DNA of 43,732 nt from contig URVB01000030.1 of assembly GCA_900551075.1 (NCBI GenBank), positions 1 to 43,732 on the forward strand, read 5' to 3'. The translations under genes were made by a program, and so were the position numbers. Below the pieces are notes generated by a model. The model saw nothing but the letters and a program-made list of their open reading frames with translations. It was not told the DNA's origin and ran no database searches. The DNA is from an uncultured Blautia sp. (GTDB lineage: Bacteria > Bacillota > Clostridia > Lachnospirales > Lachnospiraceae). Of the stretch, positions 24,068-32,198 are shown in pieces. Position 1 is the first letter of the stretch; each line of letters begins with the position of its first letter.

Positions 24068-24114
24068 AAGACTTTCATCTCAGACAAATATAGTTGTCTG
24101 GAAACAAAAGTCTT
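24068..24114 (-). promoter_or_regulatory. Terminator-like hairpin inside the hflK leader
   Basis: In the 390-bp gene-free spacer (23982-24371) the minus strand can form AAGACTTT/AAAGTCTT (8 bp) around an inner CAGACAA/TTGTCTG stem, followed by TTTCTTTTCTTT. A second pairing, TGTTTCC (24106-24100) with GGAAACA (24055-24049), would conflict with the outer stem. As it sits between the promoter and the hflK ATG, attenuation is possible. A 60-codon open frame (24010-24192) overlaps it but has no protein-like features. Confidence 0.5.
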
Positions 24115-24241
24115 GCTGATCACTTCATATCGCGGATACCTTTCCTCAAAGTATCGTACTGACGCCGATATATACCATTCCTCCAAAAACACATTCCCGG
24201 TCTTTCAATGAATGGCCGCTACTCCCTTTTCTTTGACAAAT

Positions 24242-24270
24242 ATTTTACCAGAATATCCCCTGAATTGCAA
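24242..24270 (-). promoter_or_regulatory. Promoter of hflK-hflC
   Basis: On the minus strand TTGCAA (24270-24265) and TAAAAT (24247-24242) are 17 nt apart, downstream of the BMP operon. Predicted start near 24235. Confidence 0.65.
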
Positions 24271-24309
24271 GTATTTTCTGTATTTATCCTCTAAATATTT
24301 CTGCTGAAT

Positions 24310-24357
24310 TTTTCTGAGTTCCCCTCTGAATATCTGCCGGAAGGGAACTGCAGAAAA
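24310..24357 (-). terminator. Stable hairpin after the BMP-family gene
   Basis: A 14-bp stem with one bulge (24310-24323 with 24343-24357) lies 14 bp past the BMP gene stop. The minus strand lacks a T run after it (ATTCAGCAG), so it may protect the 3' end instead of, or besides, terminating. Confidence 0.55.
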
Positions 24358-24371
24358 TGTGCTGATACTTT

Positions 24372-25346
24372 TTATTTTTTGATAAATGTACCCTCCTTAA
24401 TCTGCTCTACATATTCCATGTATTTTTCCTGGATTTCCTTGGAAACAATTGCATCACTGAATGTTCCTACGCTCAAACATCCGTCTTCCAGATTTCCATA
24501 GATCGTTTTATTTCCGTATTCGCCTGCTTCTACAGCCTCCATACATTCCTTTACGAGCGCTGCGTTGTCAGTTACTACAGAACACATGATAATTGTATCA
24601 TCAGCAGAGCCTAAATCCCCGGGCTGTCCGATGGAATATTTGTTTTCACAGTCAGCCAGGGCTTCTCTTGCACCTGTATCTACGGCACTTGCATCACCAA
24701 ACATTATATCTACATCATAAGTAGAAACCATGGATGCCGCAATTTCTTTTCCTTTTGCTGCGTCATCATAGGAGCCTGCATACGCAGAGCTCACATTGAT
24801 GTCCGAATTTACTGCTTTTGCTGCTGCCTCATAGCTGTCCAGCTTCGTTTTCGTAGTATCGATTTCCATTCCACCGATAAAGCCGACATTTTGGGTTTCT
24901 GACATCAGTCCTGCCAGGGCTCCTGCCAGATATCCGATCTGCTCTGCATCCGGCATTACGGAAATGACATTGTCGGTTTCTACTGCACCGTTCAGAAGAC
25001 AGAAATACGTATCCGGATATTCTTCAGATACCTGCACGACTGCATCTGTGTATTCATTTCCCGGTGCAAAAATCAGATCGTACTCCAAATCTGCATAATC
25101 CATCATAACTGTTGCAAATTCTGAAGTCTGTACATTATCCGTATAGGCAGTCTCCCAGCCCATCTCCTTGGCAGCGTCTTCCATGGCATGATAACAGCTT
25201 GCTCCCCAGCCGCCATCAGAAATAGAGGAATCAAGAAGCATTGCAATCTTGTAATCACCCTCTGCCGCTGCACTTGTTACAGGAACTGTGATTGCCCCTG
25301 CCGCCATCGCTGCTGACAATACTACTGACCATACTCTTTTTCTCAT
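24372..25346 (-). CDS. BMP-family ABC transporter substrate-binding protein (probable purine nucleoside)
   Basis: This 324-residue secreted binding protein of the basic membrane protein (BMP/PnrA) family usually binds purine nucleosides. The signal peptide runs to about residue 29 (SAAAEG cleavage region). It contains no lipobox cysteine, although Gram-positive binding proteins are normally lipoproteins. The mature part begins DYKIAMLLDSSISDGGWG, has the ligand-loop region APGNEYTDAVVQVSEEYPD, and GFIGGMEI. It is the last gene of the operon, 59 bp after the second permease, with AGGAGG before its ATG. Nucleoside specificity is inferred from the family and the deaminase in the same operon. Confidence 0.88.
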   Translation of the reverse strand: MRKRVWSVVLSAAMAAGAITVPVTSAAAEGDYKIAMLLDSSISDGGWGASCYHAMEDAAKEMGWETAYTDNVQTSEFATVMMDYADLEYDLIFAPGNEYTDAVVQVSEEYPDTYFCLLNGAVETDNVISVMPDAEQIGYLAGALAGLMSETQNVGFIGGMEIDTTKTKLDSYEAAAKAVNSDINVSSAYAGSYDDAAKGKEIAASMVSTYDVDIMFGDASAVDTGAREALADCENKYSIGQPGDLGSADDTIIMCSVVTDNAALVKECMEAVEAGEYGNKTIYGNLEDGCLSVGTFSDAIVSKEIQEKYMEYVEQIKEGTFIKK

Positions 25347-25405
25347 TGTTACATCCTCCTTGTAAGTTTTTTAGATATTTTTGCACAGAAAGTAGTTTTC
25401 TGTGT

Positions 25406-26350
25406 TTATCTCTCTTCACGGAAATAAGGCTGTCCATTTGCCTTTGGCCCGTTTTTCCTGATTCCAAAAACTATAAGGGCAATCAAAGTACAGATATATG
25501 GAATCATCTGTAAAAGCTGATATGGAGTACCCGGACTTAAAAGCTGAAGCCTGATCTGAATGGCATCGCAGAAGCCGAATAACAGACATGCCAACAGCAC
25601 GCCGCCCGGCGTCCATCTGCCGAAAATAACTGCGGAAAGTGCAATAAAGCCCCGGCCTGCTACAATTCCTTCGGAATAAGTACTTGTATAGCAAAGTGTC
25701 AGATATGCTCCGCCGGTACCTGCCAATGCGCCGCATATGATGCTTGCCAGGTATTTCTGCCGGATTACATTTACCCCCAGGGTTTCCGCTGCCTTCGGAT
25801 ATTCACCCACTGCCCTGAAATTCAGGCCTGCCTTCGTTTTGTTCAGGAAAACAGCAGTCAGCGGTACCAGCAGATAAGCAAAATATACCAGCACGGAGTG
25901 ATTGAAAAACAGGTCTCCGACAATCGGGAGCTTACTCAGAAGAGGAATTGCAGCCGCCTTCATGGAAACGCCCTGTACCACTGTAGAAGTATCCGAAAAA
26001 TACGCTCTGTAAATAAAAGAGGCAAGCGCAGGTGCAAAGATGTTAATTGCCATACCATATACGATCTGTTCCGCACAAAGAGTGACCGTGCAGAATGCAT
26101 AGATCATATTTACTGCAATTCCGGCCATAGCTCCCGCCAGGATTCCGACAAACGGATTTCCGGTCATATAACCAAAGAGAAAACCGATCAATGCACCGAT
26201 CGACATAATTCCATCCAATCCGATATTAACCAGTCCTGCCCGCTCAGAATATAATTCTGCCAGAGCAACCAAAAGAATCGGTGTTGCCATACGCACAGAG
26301 GATAGCAATAGCTGTACGAAAAAATTCACATTCATGATTGCATCCATCAA
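25406..26350 (-). CDS. ABC transporter permease, second subunit (nucleoside/BMP type)
   Basis: This 314-residue polytopic membrane protein of the branched-chain/ribose permease superfamily carries the BMP-type core (LYSERAGLVNIGLDGIMSIG; VGEYPKAAETLGVNV; GRGFIALSAVIFGRWTPGG). About eight to ten hydrophobic segments are visible. It pairs with the preceding permease, whose stop overlaps its start by 4 nt (ATGA). With the ATPase and BMP protein it forms a complete importer. Confidence 0.9.
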   Translation of the reverse strand: MMDAIMNVNFFVQLLLSSVRMATPILLVALAELYSERAGLVNIGLDGIMSIGALIGFLFGYMTGNPFVGILAGAMAGIAVNMIYAFCTVTLCAEQIVYGMAINIFAPALASFIYRAYFSDTSTVVQGVSMKAAAIPLLSKLPIVGDLFFNHSVLVYFAYLLVPLTAVFLNKTKAGLNFRAVGEYPKAAETLGVNVIRQKYLASIICGALAGTGGAYLTLCYTSTYSEGIVAGRGFIALSAVIFGRWTPGGVLLACLLFGFCDAIQIRLQLLSPGTPYQLLQMIPYICTLIALIVFGIRKNGPKANGQPYFREER

Positions 26351-27414
26351 TTTTCACCCGCCTTTCTGTTTCCGGAAAAATGAGCCTGGAAAAACCGCTT
26401 TACCTGCGGTAAGCGTACCAGTGCAGTTCCTGCAACTGCAAAAACGATTACCAGCGCCTGGATAATGTCTACTACGGAAGTAGGAATTTTCATTCCTGCC
26501 TGCAATGTACTTGCTCCTTTGCGGAGAACACCAAAGAATAGTGCAACAATGGCGCTTCCGATCGGATTAAGCTGGGCGATCATGGCGATGGCCACTCCAT
26601 CAAAACCGAAACCGGCTCCGTACCCCTGCATTAACCGGAACTGCTTGCCATGGAGTTCAATGCTTCCGCCCAAACCGGCAATCGCACCTGAACAGATAAA
26701 GGACAGCAAGATAATTTTGTTTACTGCAAATCCGTTAAATCTGGCAGCCGTAGCATTCATTCCAACCGCACGCAATTTAAACCCATAAGATGTATAAAAC
26801 ATAAAGTAATACAGAAGCAGTGCAAGAAGAATTCCAATCACAATGCCGTAATGTACCCGGAAGCCATCTGCAAGATCCAAAAGCTGGGATTCTTTCGGAA
26901 TCGCCGGCGTCTGCGGAACACTGCCGTCACGGAGAATATTGGTAAATACACACCCCATAAACAACGTTGCAATATAATTGAGCATGATACTTACGATCAT
27001 TTCATTTAATCCTCTTGTAATTTTGAGAATTCCGGGAATGGCTCCCCAAAGCCCCCCTGCAAGGGTTCCGGCTATAAGGCTGAGAAGAATGGCCGGAGCT
27101 CCGGTAATGCCGAGCTGTGTACTCACAGCAATGCTGACAACAGAGCCTATAATAAACTGACCTTCTCCGCCCAGATTGAACACCCCGCATTTGTAGGCAA
27201 AGGCGGCGGCAAGTCCGGTAAACATTAACGGACTTGCAACTTCCAATGTCTGGGCAATTTTCGATGAGGTTCCCAATGCTCCCTGAAACAAAAATCCGTA
27301 TGCCTCCAGAGGATTTTTTCCAAGACACAGAATAATAATTCCTCCGATAATAAAAGCTGCAAGGATGGAGAGCAAAGGTACCAGCAATTTCATGTAATCT
27401 TTGTTTTTCTTCAT
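26347..27414 (-). CDS. ABC transporter permease, first subunit (nucleoside/BMP type)
   Basis: This 355-residue polytopic permease contains the paired BMP-type motifs (AAAFAYKCGVFNLGGEGQFI; AVGMNATAARFNGFAV; GYGAGFGFDGVAIAMI). The start chosen is ATG at 27414, giving MKKNKDYMKLLVPLLSI, because AAAGGA inside the end of the ATPase gene precedes it. A longer reading from 27456 would overlap the ATPase gene by 38 nt. It is translationally coupled to both neighbours. Confidence 0.9.
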   Translation of the reverse strand: MKKNKDYMKLLVPLLSILAAFIIGGIIILCLGKNPLEAYGFLFQGALGTSSKIAQTLEVASPLMFTGLAAAFAYKCGVFNLGGEGQFIIGSVVSIAVSTQLGITGAPAILLSLIAGTLAGGLWGAIPGILKITRGLNEMIVSIMLNYIATLFMGCVFTNILRDGSVPQTPAIPKESQLLDLADGFRVHYGIVIGILLALLLYYFMFYTSYGFKLRAVGMNATAARFNGFAVNKIILLSFICSGAIAGLGGSIELHGKQFRLMQGYGAGFGFDGVAIAMIAQLNPIGSAIVALFFGVLRKGASTLQAGMKIPTSVVDIIQALVIVFAVAGTALVRLPQVKRFFQAHFSGNRKAGEN

Positions 27415-27418
27415 ATGC

Positions 27419-28930
27419 TTATTCCTTTCCAGCCATAGCCAAAGAAATCTCTTCAATAGGAGGATTCATTCCACTGTATTCTCCCATAACCTGCCCCTCA
27501 AACATAACAATGATCCTGTCTGACAGCTTTAATATTTCATCAAAATCCGCACTAATCAGCAGTATTCCACAGCCCTCATCCCTGGCTTTTATCATGGAAT
27601 CATGCACGTAACCGGTCGCTCCGATGTCCAGCCCTCTGGTAGGATGCACTGCGATCAGAAGCTCCGGCTCCGCTTCCAGCTCTCTGGCCAAAATAATCTT
27701 CTGCTGATTTCCTCCGGATAGATTCCTGACCTCCTGTTCTACAGAAGAACAGCGGATATCATTTTTCTTCTGCAGTTCCAGTGCATAATTATGTATGTCA
27801 CCTTTTTTCAAAAGAAGACCTTTGCCCTTTGAAAAACGCGGTTTTTCCGTGGATTTCAGAATCAGGTTTTCTTCCACCGTCATATTTCCCACAAGCCCCA
27901 TTTTATTCCTGTCTTCGGGAATATGGGCCACTTTCGCATCAATGAACGTCTTTGGAAGAAATTTTGCTACTTTTTCTGATTTCAGATACACACTGCCGCT
28001 GTCAGGTGTCAGAACTCCCGCCGCTATCCGGGCCAGTTGTGACTGTCCATTTCCATCCACACCGGCAATCCCCAGAATCTCTCCCTTTCTGACTGCAAGC
28101 GACACATGATTCAAACCATTATGCTTGTTCTCTTTGTGATAATCCACTTCTTTGAACTCCAGAATATTTTCGGGAGCAGCGTCTTTTTTTTCATATACAC
28201 TTGGCGCCATTTCTCTGCCGATCATGAGATTTGCAAGCTCTGTTCCGGTTGTTTTCTCCCTTTCCAGCGTCCGCACAGCTTCCCCTGCACGAAGAATGGT
28301 AATCCTGTCGCTGATTTCCATAACTTCACGCATTTTATGCGAAATAAAAATAATGGATTTTCCTTCTTCTTTCAGCTTGTGAATGATACGGAACAGACCT
28401 TCCACTTCTATATCTGTCAGTGCCGCAGTCGGCTCGTCAAGAACCAATAGCTCCGCACCTCTGTAAAGCGCCTTCAGGATTTCTACTCTCTGCTGGGCTC
28501 CTACCGATATTTCCGTAATCTCCTTATCCGGTTCGATATCCAACCCATATTTCTTGGAAAGCTCCTCAATTTCCTTTTGTAGCTTTGTCCGGTTTATAAA
28601 AAAAGATTTGTCGTGGGTCACTCCCAGGATAATATTGTCAAATACCGTCATAGCCTCTACCAGCATAAAATGCTGATGCACCATCCCGATTCCAAGCCTC
28701 ACTGCCGTTCGCGGAGAATCAATGGAAACCTTTTTTCCGCGGAGGTAAATGTCTCCCGATGTCGGCTGATACAAACCGATCAATATATTCATCAGCGTGC
28801 TTTTTCCTGCTCCATTCTCTCCAAGCAGTGTATGAACTTCTCCTTTGCGTATCTCCAGGTTTACGTTCCTGTTTGCATAAACGTTTCCAAATTGTTTGGA
28901 AATCCCTGACATTCTCAATACCTCTTCCAT
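27419..28930 (-). CDS. ABC transporter ATPase, duplicated domains (nucleoside/BMP type)
   Basis: This 503-residue protein has two fused ATPase domains, as in RbsA and nucleoside importers. Domain 1 has a full Walker A (GENGAGKST, residues 37-45), a degenerate signature (SVGAQQRVEILKAL) and Walker B LVLDEPTAALTD. Domain 2 has the altered Walker A GVDGNGQSQ and signature LSGGNQQKIILAREL, a common asymmetry in this family. The start is ATG at 28930, with GGAGG 6 nt upstream; a GTG lies one codon earlier. It sits 21 bp after gntR in the operon. Confidence 0.93.
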   Translation of the reverse strand: MEEVLRMSGISKQFGNVYANRNVNLEIRKGEVHTLLGENGAGKSTLMNILIGLYQPTSGDIYLRGKKVSIDSPRTAVRLGIGMVHQHFMLVEAMTVFDNIILGVTHDKSFFINRTKLQKEIEELSKKYGLDIEPDKEITEISVGAQQRVEILKALYRGAELLVLDEPTAALTDIEVEGLFRIIHKLKEEGKSIIFISHKMREVMEISDRITILRAGEAVRTLEREKTTGTELANLMIGREMAPSVYEKKDAAPENILEFKEVDYHKENKHNGLNHVSLAVRKGEILGIAGVDGNGQSQLARIAAGVLTPDSGSVYLKSEKVAKFLPKTFIDAKVAHIPEDRNKMGLVGNMTVEENLILKSTEKPRFSKGKGLLLKKGDIHNYALELQKKNDIRCSSVEQEVRNLSGGNQQKIILARELEAEPELLIAVHPTRGLDIGATGYVHDSMIKARDEGCGILLISADFDEILKLSDRIIVMFEGQVMGEYSGMNPPIEEISLAMAGKE

Positions 28931-28951
28931 CACACACCTCCGTTCCTTTTC

Positions 28952-29749
28952 TCATTTACTGTAATCAATGTCCTTCTGACGTATCATATTATATCTGATG
29001 ATGCCCGTATCAATATATTCTTCTACATAAATCAGCGGCTGGCCCTCTTCTCCGTAATTGATTTCTTTCAGGTAAAGATAGGATGCCGCATTTGCATCCA
29101 GCTTTTCACGGTAAGCGCCGAATCCCTCTATTTCATCCGGCACTGCCGTGCTGATTTCGACCTTATCCCATAGCAGCTTTTTTCCGGATTTTTCATAAAT
29201 ATATGGATAAACAGACTTTTCATATGCCGAAGCCTTTGCAAATGCTTCTTTATCCTGAATTAAGGATAAGCTGAAATAGTCTTTGCAGAACACACATAAT
29301 TTGTTATCTGCCAGAAACGCTTTCTCAGCCTTCAACAGGATTTCATTCTCAGACAGATACAGTTTATTCCGGATTTCCCTATTCCCTTTCACTTCCTGAA
29401 AGCTTAATAATTTCATAGAGGGCTGATATCCGCTTTTTTGAATCATCTGCATGAATTCCATTACCGGATTAAACGTTACCGCAATGCTCATTGCAGCTCT
29501 GTTCACAAATGTTCCCTTTCCCTGCTTACGGAAAACAATGCCCTCCGCCGCCAGATCCGCCAGTGCCTGCCGTACCGTAATCCGGCTGACGCCCAGCATA
29601 TCTGCAAGAGTTTCCTCTCTTGGAAGCTTCGTTTCCAGTTTCAGATCCATATTTCCGATATATTTCTGTATGGCCTCCTTTGCCTGAGCAGATAATGAGA
29701 GCGTATTAATTTTGTTTATCATATGCCGGTCAGTCCCAATATCCTTCAT
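28952..29749 (-). CDS. GntR-family regulator with UTRA domain
   Basis: This 265-residue repressor-type regulator has an N-terminal GntR winged HTH (residues about 15-80; LPREETLADMLGVSRITVRQ) and a HutC-like UTRA ligand domain (residues about 95-260). Its start overlaps the deaminase end by 20 nt. ATG at 29722 is the alternative start, and neither has a clear ribosome site. Position as second gene of the operon, and the palindromes at the operon promoter, suggest it controls the deaminase and transporter in response to a purine or nucleoside; the ligand is inferred. Confidence 0.92.
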   Translation of the reverse strand: MKDIGTDRHMINKINTLSLSAQAKEAIQKYIGNMDLKLETKLPREETLADMLGVSRITVRQALADLAAEGIVFRKQGKGTFVNRAAMSIAVTFNPVMEFMQMIQKSGYQPSMKLLSFQEVKGNREIRNKLYLSENEILLKAEKAFLADNKLCVFCKDYFSLSLIQDKEAFAKASAYEKSVYPYIYEKSGKKLLWDKVEISTAVPDEIEGFGAYREKLDANAASYLYLKEINYGEEGQPLIYVEEYIDTGIIRYNMIRQKDIDYSK

Positions 29750-30212
29750 GAACCTTTACAGCGTCTTTCTCCACCTCCGGAAATGGTCCAAGCACCTCTA
29801 TTTTTCTCTGACCTCTTGCAAATACTTCTCTGCAGGGCAGATCAAAGGTTGGATTCTGCTCATTGCTGCCGGTTAATTCCAGCAAACGTCTTTCTGTAAT
29901 TCCATATACCACTCTGCCGATATTCGCCCAGTAAACAGCGCCGGCGCACATTGCACAGGGCTCCGCTGTTGTATATAAAGTACAATTTTTCAGGAAGTCT
30001 CTGGAATATTCATGAGACGCTCTTGCTGCCAGTGTTGCCTCCGCATGTCCTGTACAAATTTTTTCCGTAATCTCAATGTTCTGCTGCTCCATGAGGATGT
30101 TCCCGTCCTGGTCTACGAGCAGAGCACCGAATGGAGTATTACCGGACTCTCGGGATTCCCTGGAAATCTCAATCGCCCTTTTTAAATAATACGTATGCTC
30201 CTGATAACTCAT
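29730..30212 (-). CDS. CDA-superfamily nucleoside/guanine deaminase
   Basis: This 160-residue zinc deaminase has the catalytic HAE motif (His56, Glu58) and PCAMC zinc cysteines (Cys86, Cys89), followed by AGAVYWANIGRVVYGI. Length and the C-terminus (VEKDAVKVHEGYWD) look like bacterial guanine deaminase-type enzymes more than tRNA adenosine deaminase, though substrate cannot be fixed from sequence. It is the first gene of an operon with a GntR regulator and a BMP-type importer. Guanine deamination would feed xanthine to Xpt, encoded at 9.5 kb. AAGGAGG lies before the ATG. Confidence 0.88.
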   Translation of the reverse strand: MSYQEHTYYLKRAIEISRESRESGNTPFGALLVDQDGNILMEQQNIEITEKICTGHAEATLAARASHEYSRDFLKNCTLYTTAEPCAMCAGAVYWANIGRVVYGITERRLLELTGSNEQNPTFDLPCREVFARGQRKIEVLGPFPEVEKDAVKVHEGYWD

Positions 30213-30232
30213 GTTGGTTCCTCCTTAAATAT

Positions 30233-30293
30233 AGGTAATAGGTATTACCTTTTCTTTTCATATTATCATATATTTTCGTAATTGTATACAATT
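30233..30293 (-). promoter_or_regulatory. Promoter and two palindromic operators of the deaminase/transporter operon
   Basis: On the minus strand TTGTAT (30291-30286) and GATAAT (30267-30262) are 18 nt apart. A perfect 14-bp palindrome, AATTGTATACAATT (30280-30293), covers the -35. A second inverted repeat, AGGTAAT-N4-ATTACCT (30233-30250), falls just past the start site. Both are good candidates for GntR binding and repression. Confidence 0.7.
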
Positions 30294-30323
30294 TACCGCT
30301 CCGGATTGAAAAGAATAAAAGTC

Positions 30324-30363
30324 AAAAAAGGCTCCGGTTGCTCATCGCTGAGCCCGAAGCCTT
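30324..30363 (-). terminator. Terminator after infA (end of the S10-spc operon)
   Basis: A strong two-part hairpin (AAAGGCT..CGG-GCTC with GAGC..CCGG-AGCCTTT) is followed by TTTTTTG on the minus strand. It begins 5 bp past the infA stop, so the ribosomal transcript should stop before the salvage operon. Confidence 0.9.
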
Positions 30364-30367
30364 TGTC

Positions 30368-30586
30368 TTATTTATCTCTCCAGATAATTCTGCCCTTAGA
30401 CAGATCATACGGAGAAAGTTCGATTGTCACCTTATCTCCCGGAAGGATGCGGATGAAATTCATACGCAGCTTTCCACTGATATGAGCCAACACAACATGC
30501 TTATTTTCCAGTTCCACTTTAAACATTGCGTTAGGCAGTTTCTCCAATACAGTGCCTTCCACTTCAATCACATCTGCTTTTGACAT
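30368..30586 (-). CDS. infA: Translation initiation factor IF-1
   Basis: This 72-residue OB-fold protein occupies the ribosomal A site during initiation. The start is ATG at 30586 (MSKADVIEVEGTVLEKLPNA), with AGGAGG 6 nt upstream; an earlier ATG at 30613 is rejected. It follows map directly. The small KOW-domain protein that often sits between map and infA in Clostridia is absent. A terminator follows, where rpmJ would be expected. Confidence 0.97.
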   Translation of the reverse strand: MSKADVIEVEGTVLEKLPNAMFKVELENKHVVLAHISGKLRMNFIRILPGDKVTIELSPYDLSKGRIIWRDK

Positions 30587-30626
30587 TTTTAACCTCCTAT
30601 GGCTTGCATTCATTACCTGATTCAGG

Positions 30627-31382
30627 TCATTTTGTGAGAGTCAGAATCTCTGGTTCGCCATCTGTAATCAGAATGGTATTCTCATAATGTGCGGAAAGGG
30701 ATCCATCCATGGTTACCACAGTCCATTCATCATCTTCCCATGCCACGTCTGCACGGCCCAGGTTGATCATCGGCTCTATAGCCAGGGTCATACCCGGCAT
30801 CAGCTTAATACCGCGGCGCTTCTGGGGAAAGTTTGGGATCTGAGGATCCTCATGAAGATGTGTACCGATTCCATGTCCTACCAAATCCCGGACAATACCA
30901 TAACGGTATTTTGCAGCATATGCACCGATTGCTTTGGAAATGTCATTCAAATGATTCCCTGCTTTTGCGGCTTTTAAACCTTCAAAAAAGCACTGCTTTG
31001 TCACTTCCATAAGCTGCCGTGCCTCCGCAGAAACCTCACCCACTGCATACGTACGTGCAGCATCGGAATGGTAGCCTTTGTAAATCAGTCCGGCATCGAT
31101 CTTCACAAGATCTCCCTCCTGGACAATTTTATCCTCAGATGGAATTCCATGCACTACCTCAGCATTCAGGCTGATGCAGAAAGAGCCCGGAAATCCCTGA
31201 TAATTTAAAAAATTTGGTATACAGCCCAGCGAACGGATCATTTCTTCACCAATGCGATCCAGCTCTTTGGTGCTTATTCCCGGTTTAATATAGGAAGCTA
31301 GGTCATCATGTACTTTTTCAAGCAGATGTCCGGCTTCTCTCATAAGTTCTATTTCATGTTGTGACTTAATAGAAACTGACAT
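30627..31382 (-). CDS. map: Methionine aminopeptidase, type I
   Basis: This 251-residue cytosolic enzyme removes the initiator methionine from nascent proteins. The metal ligands are visible in VKIDAGLIYKGYHSDAARTY, in the VGHGIGTHLHEDPQIPN segment, and in LAIEPM and a final HYENTILIT. It is a short type Ia form without a zinc finger extension. It begins 4 bp past the adk stop, in the conserved secY-adk-map-infA order. Confidence 0.97.
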   Translation of the reverse strand: MSVSIKSQHEIELMREAGHLLEKVHDDLASYIKPGISTKELDRIGEEMIRSLGCIPNFLNYQGFPGSFCISLNAEVVHGIPSEDKIVQEGDLVKIDAGLIYKGYHSDAARTYAVGEVSAEARQLMEVTKQCFFEGLKAAKAGNHLNDISKAIGAYAAKYRYGIVRDLVGHGIGTHLHEDPQIPNFPQKRRGIKLMPGMTLAIEPMINLGRADVAWEDDEWTVVTMDGSLSAHYENTILITDGEPEILTLTK

Positions 31383-31386
31383 TCCT

Positions 31387-32031
31387 TTATTCTCCCAAGA
31401 TAGCTACGATTTCCTGGAATACTTCTTCCAGATTCCTGGTACCGTCTACTGTCTTTAATACGCCCTGACCTGTATAATAATCAATCAGCGGCTGTGTCTG
31501 AGCATGATATACTTTCAGACGTTTGCTTACAGTTTCCGGCTTATCATCATCCCGCAGAACCAGTCCTTCCCCGCAGGTATCGCAAATGCCCTCTGCCTTC
31601 GGAGCTGCATATACGATATGGTAAGTAGCACCGCATTTTACGCAGGCACGTCTTCCGGACATGCGGTTTACAATGTTTTCATCCGGCACATCCACATCAA
31701 TTGCGTAATCAATTTTGCTGCCTAATTTGCTTAATGCATCCGTCAGGCATTCCGCCTGAGGAATGGTTCTTGGAAAACCATCCAACACATAACCTTTCTG
31801 TGCATCCGGCTGCTGTATTCTGTCGACAACCAGATCGCAGGTCAGTTCATCCGGTACAAGAAGTCCCTGATCCATGTAAGTTTTTGCTTTTTTGCCGAGC
31901 TCTGTGCCGTTTTTAATATTTGCACGGAAAATATCTCCTGTGGAAATGTGCGGAATTCCATATTTCCCGGCAATTTTCTTTGCCTGTGTACCTTTGCCGG
32001 CACCTGGGGCACCCAACATGACAATTCTCAT
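31387..32031 (-). CDS. adk: Adenylate kinase
   Basis: This 214-residue enzyme interconverts AMP, ATP and ADP. The P-loop GAPGAGKGTQA lies at residues 7-17, and the AMP site includes DGFPRTIPQAE. The lid carries a four-cysteine zinc site (CVKC ... CDTC, residues about 130-153), typical of Gram-positive enzymes. It follows secY after a 167-bp spacer with a large hairpin. Confidence 0.97.
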   Translation of the reverse strand: MRIVMLGAPGAGKGTQAKKIAGKYGIPHISTGDIFRANIKNGTELGKKAKTYMDQGLLVPDELTCDLVVDRIQQPDAQKGYVLDGFPRTIPQAECLTDALSKLGSKIDYAIDVDVPDENIVNRMSGRRACVKCGATYHIVYAAPKAEGICDTCGEGLVLRDDDKPETVSKRLKVYHAQTQPLIDYYTGQGVLKTVDGTRNLEEVFQEIVAILGE

Positions 32032-32082
32032 AACTATACCCTCCTTTTATTTTTAACTGCTTAACTGGTGCAGACCCTTTAC

Positions 32083-32139
32083 CGGTTATAAAAGCCAGGC
32101 GCTTATGTGCAGGCACAATGCACTTGGCTTTTATAACCG
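32083..32139. repeat. Large two-tier hairpin in the secY-adk spacer
   Basis: A perfect 15-bp stem (CGGTTATAAAAGCCA with its complement) encloses a loop containing a smaller stem (GTGCA/TGCAC). No T run follows on the minus strand. It may slow or process the transcript between secY and adk. Confidence 0.75.
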
Positions 32140-32198
32140 ATGCACGGCTGATGTCAAGCAAATCAAGGCTGTGGCGCACTGCACCACAACCTTCATTT

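Noticed and set aside
24010..24192. 60-residue minus-strand frame in the hflK leader
   Set aside because: It lies across the hairpin, has no recognisable protein features, and its composition follows the RNA structure; a leader peptide cannot be fully excluded.
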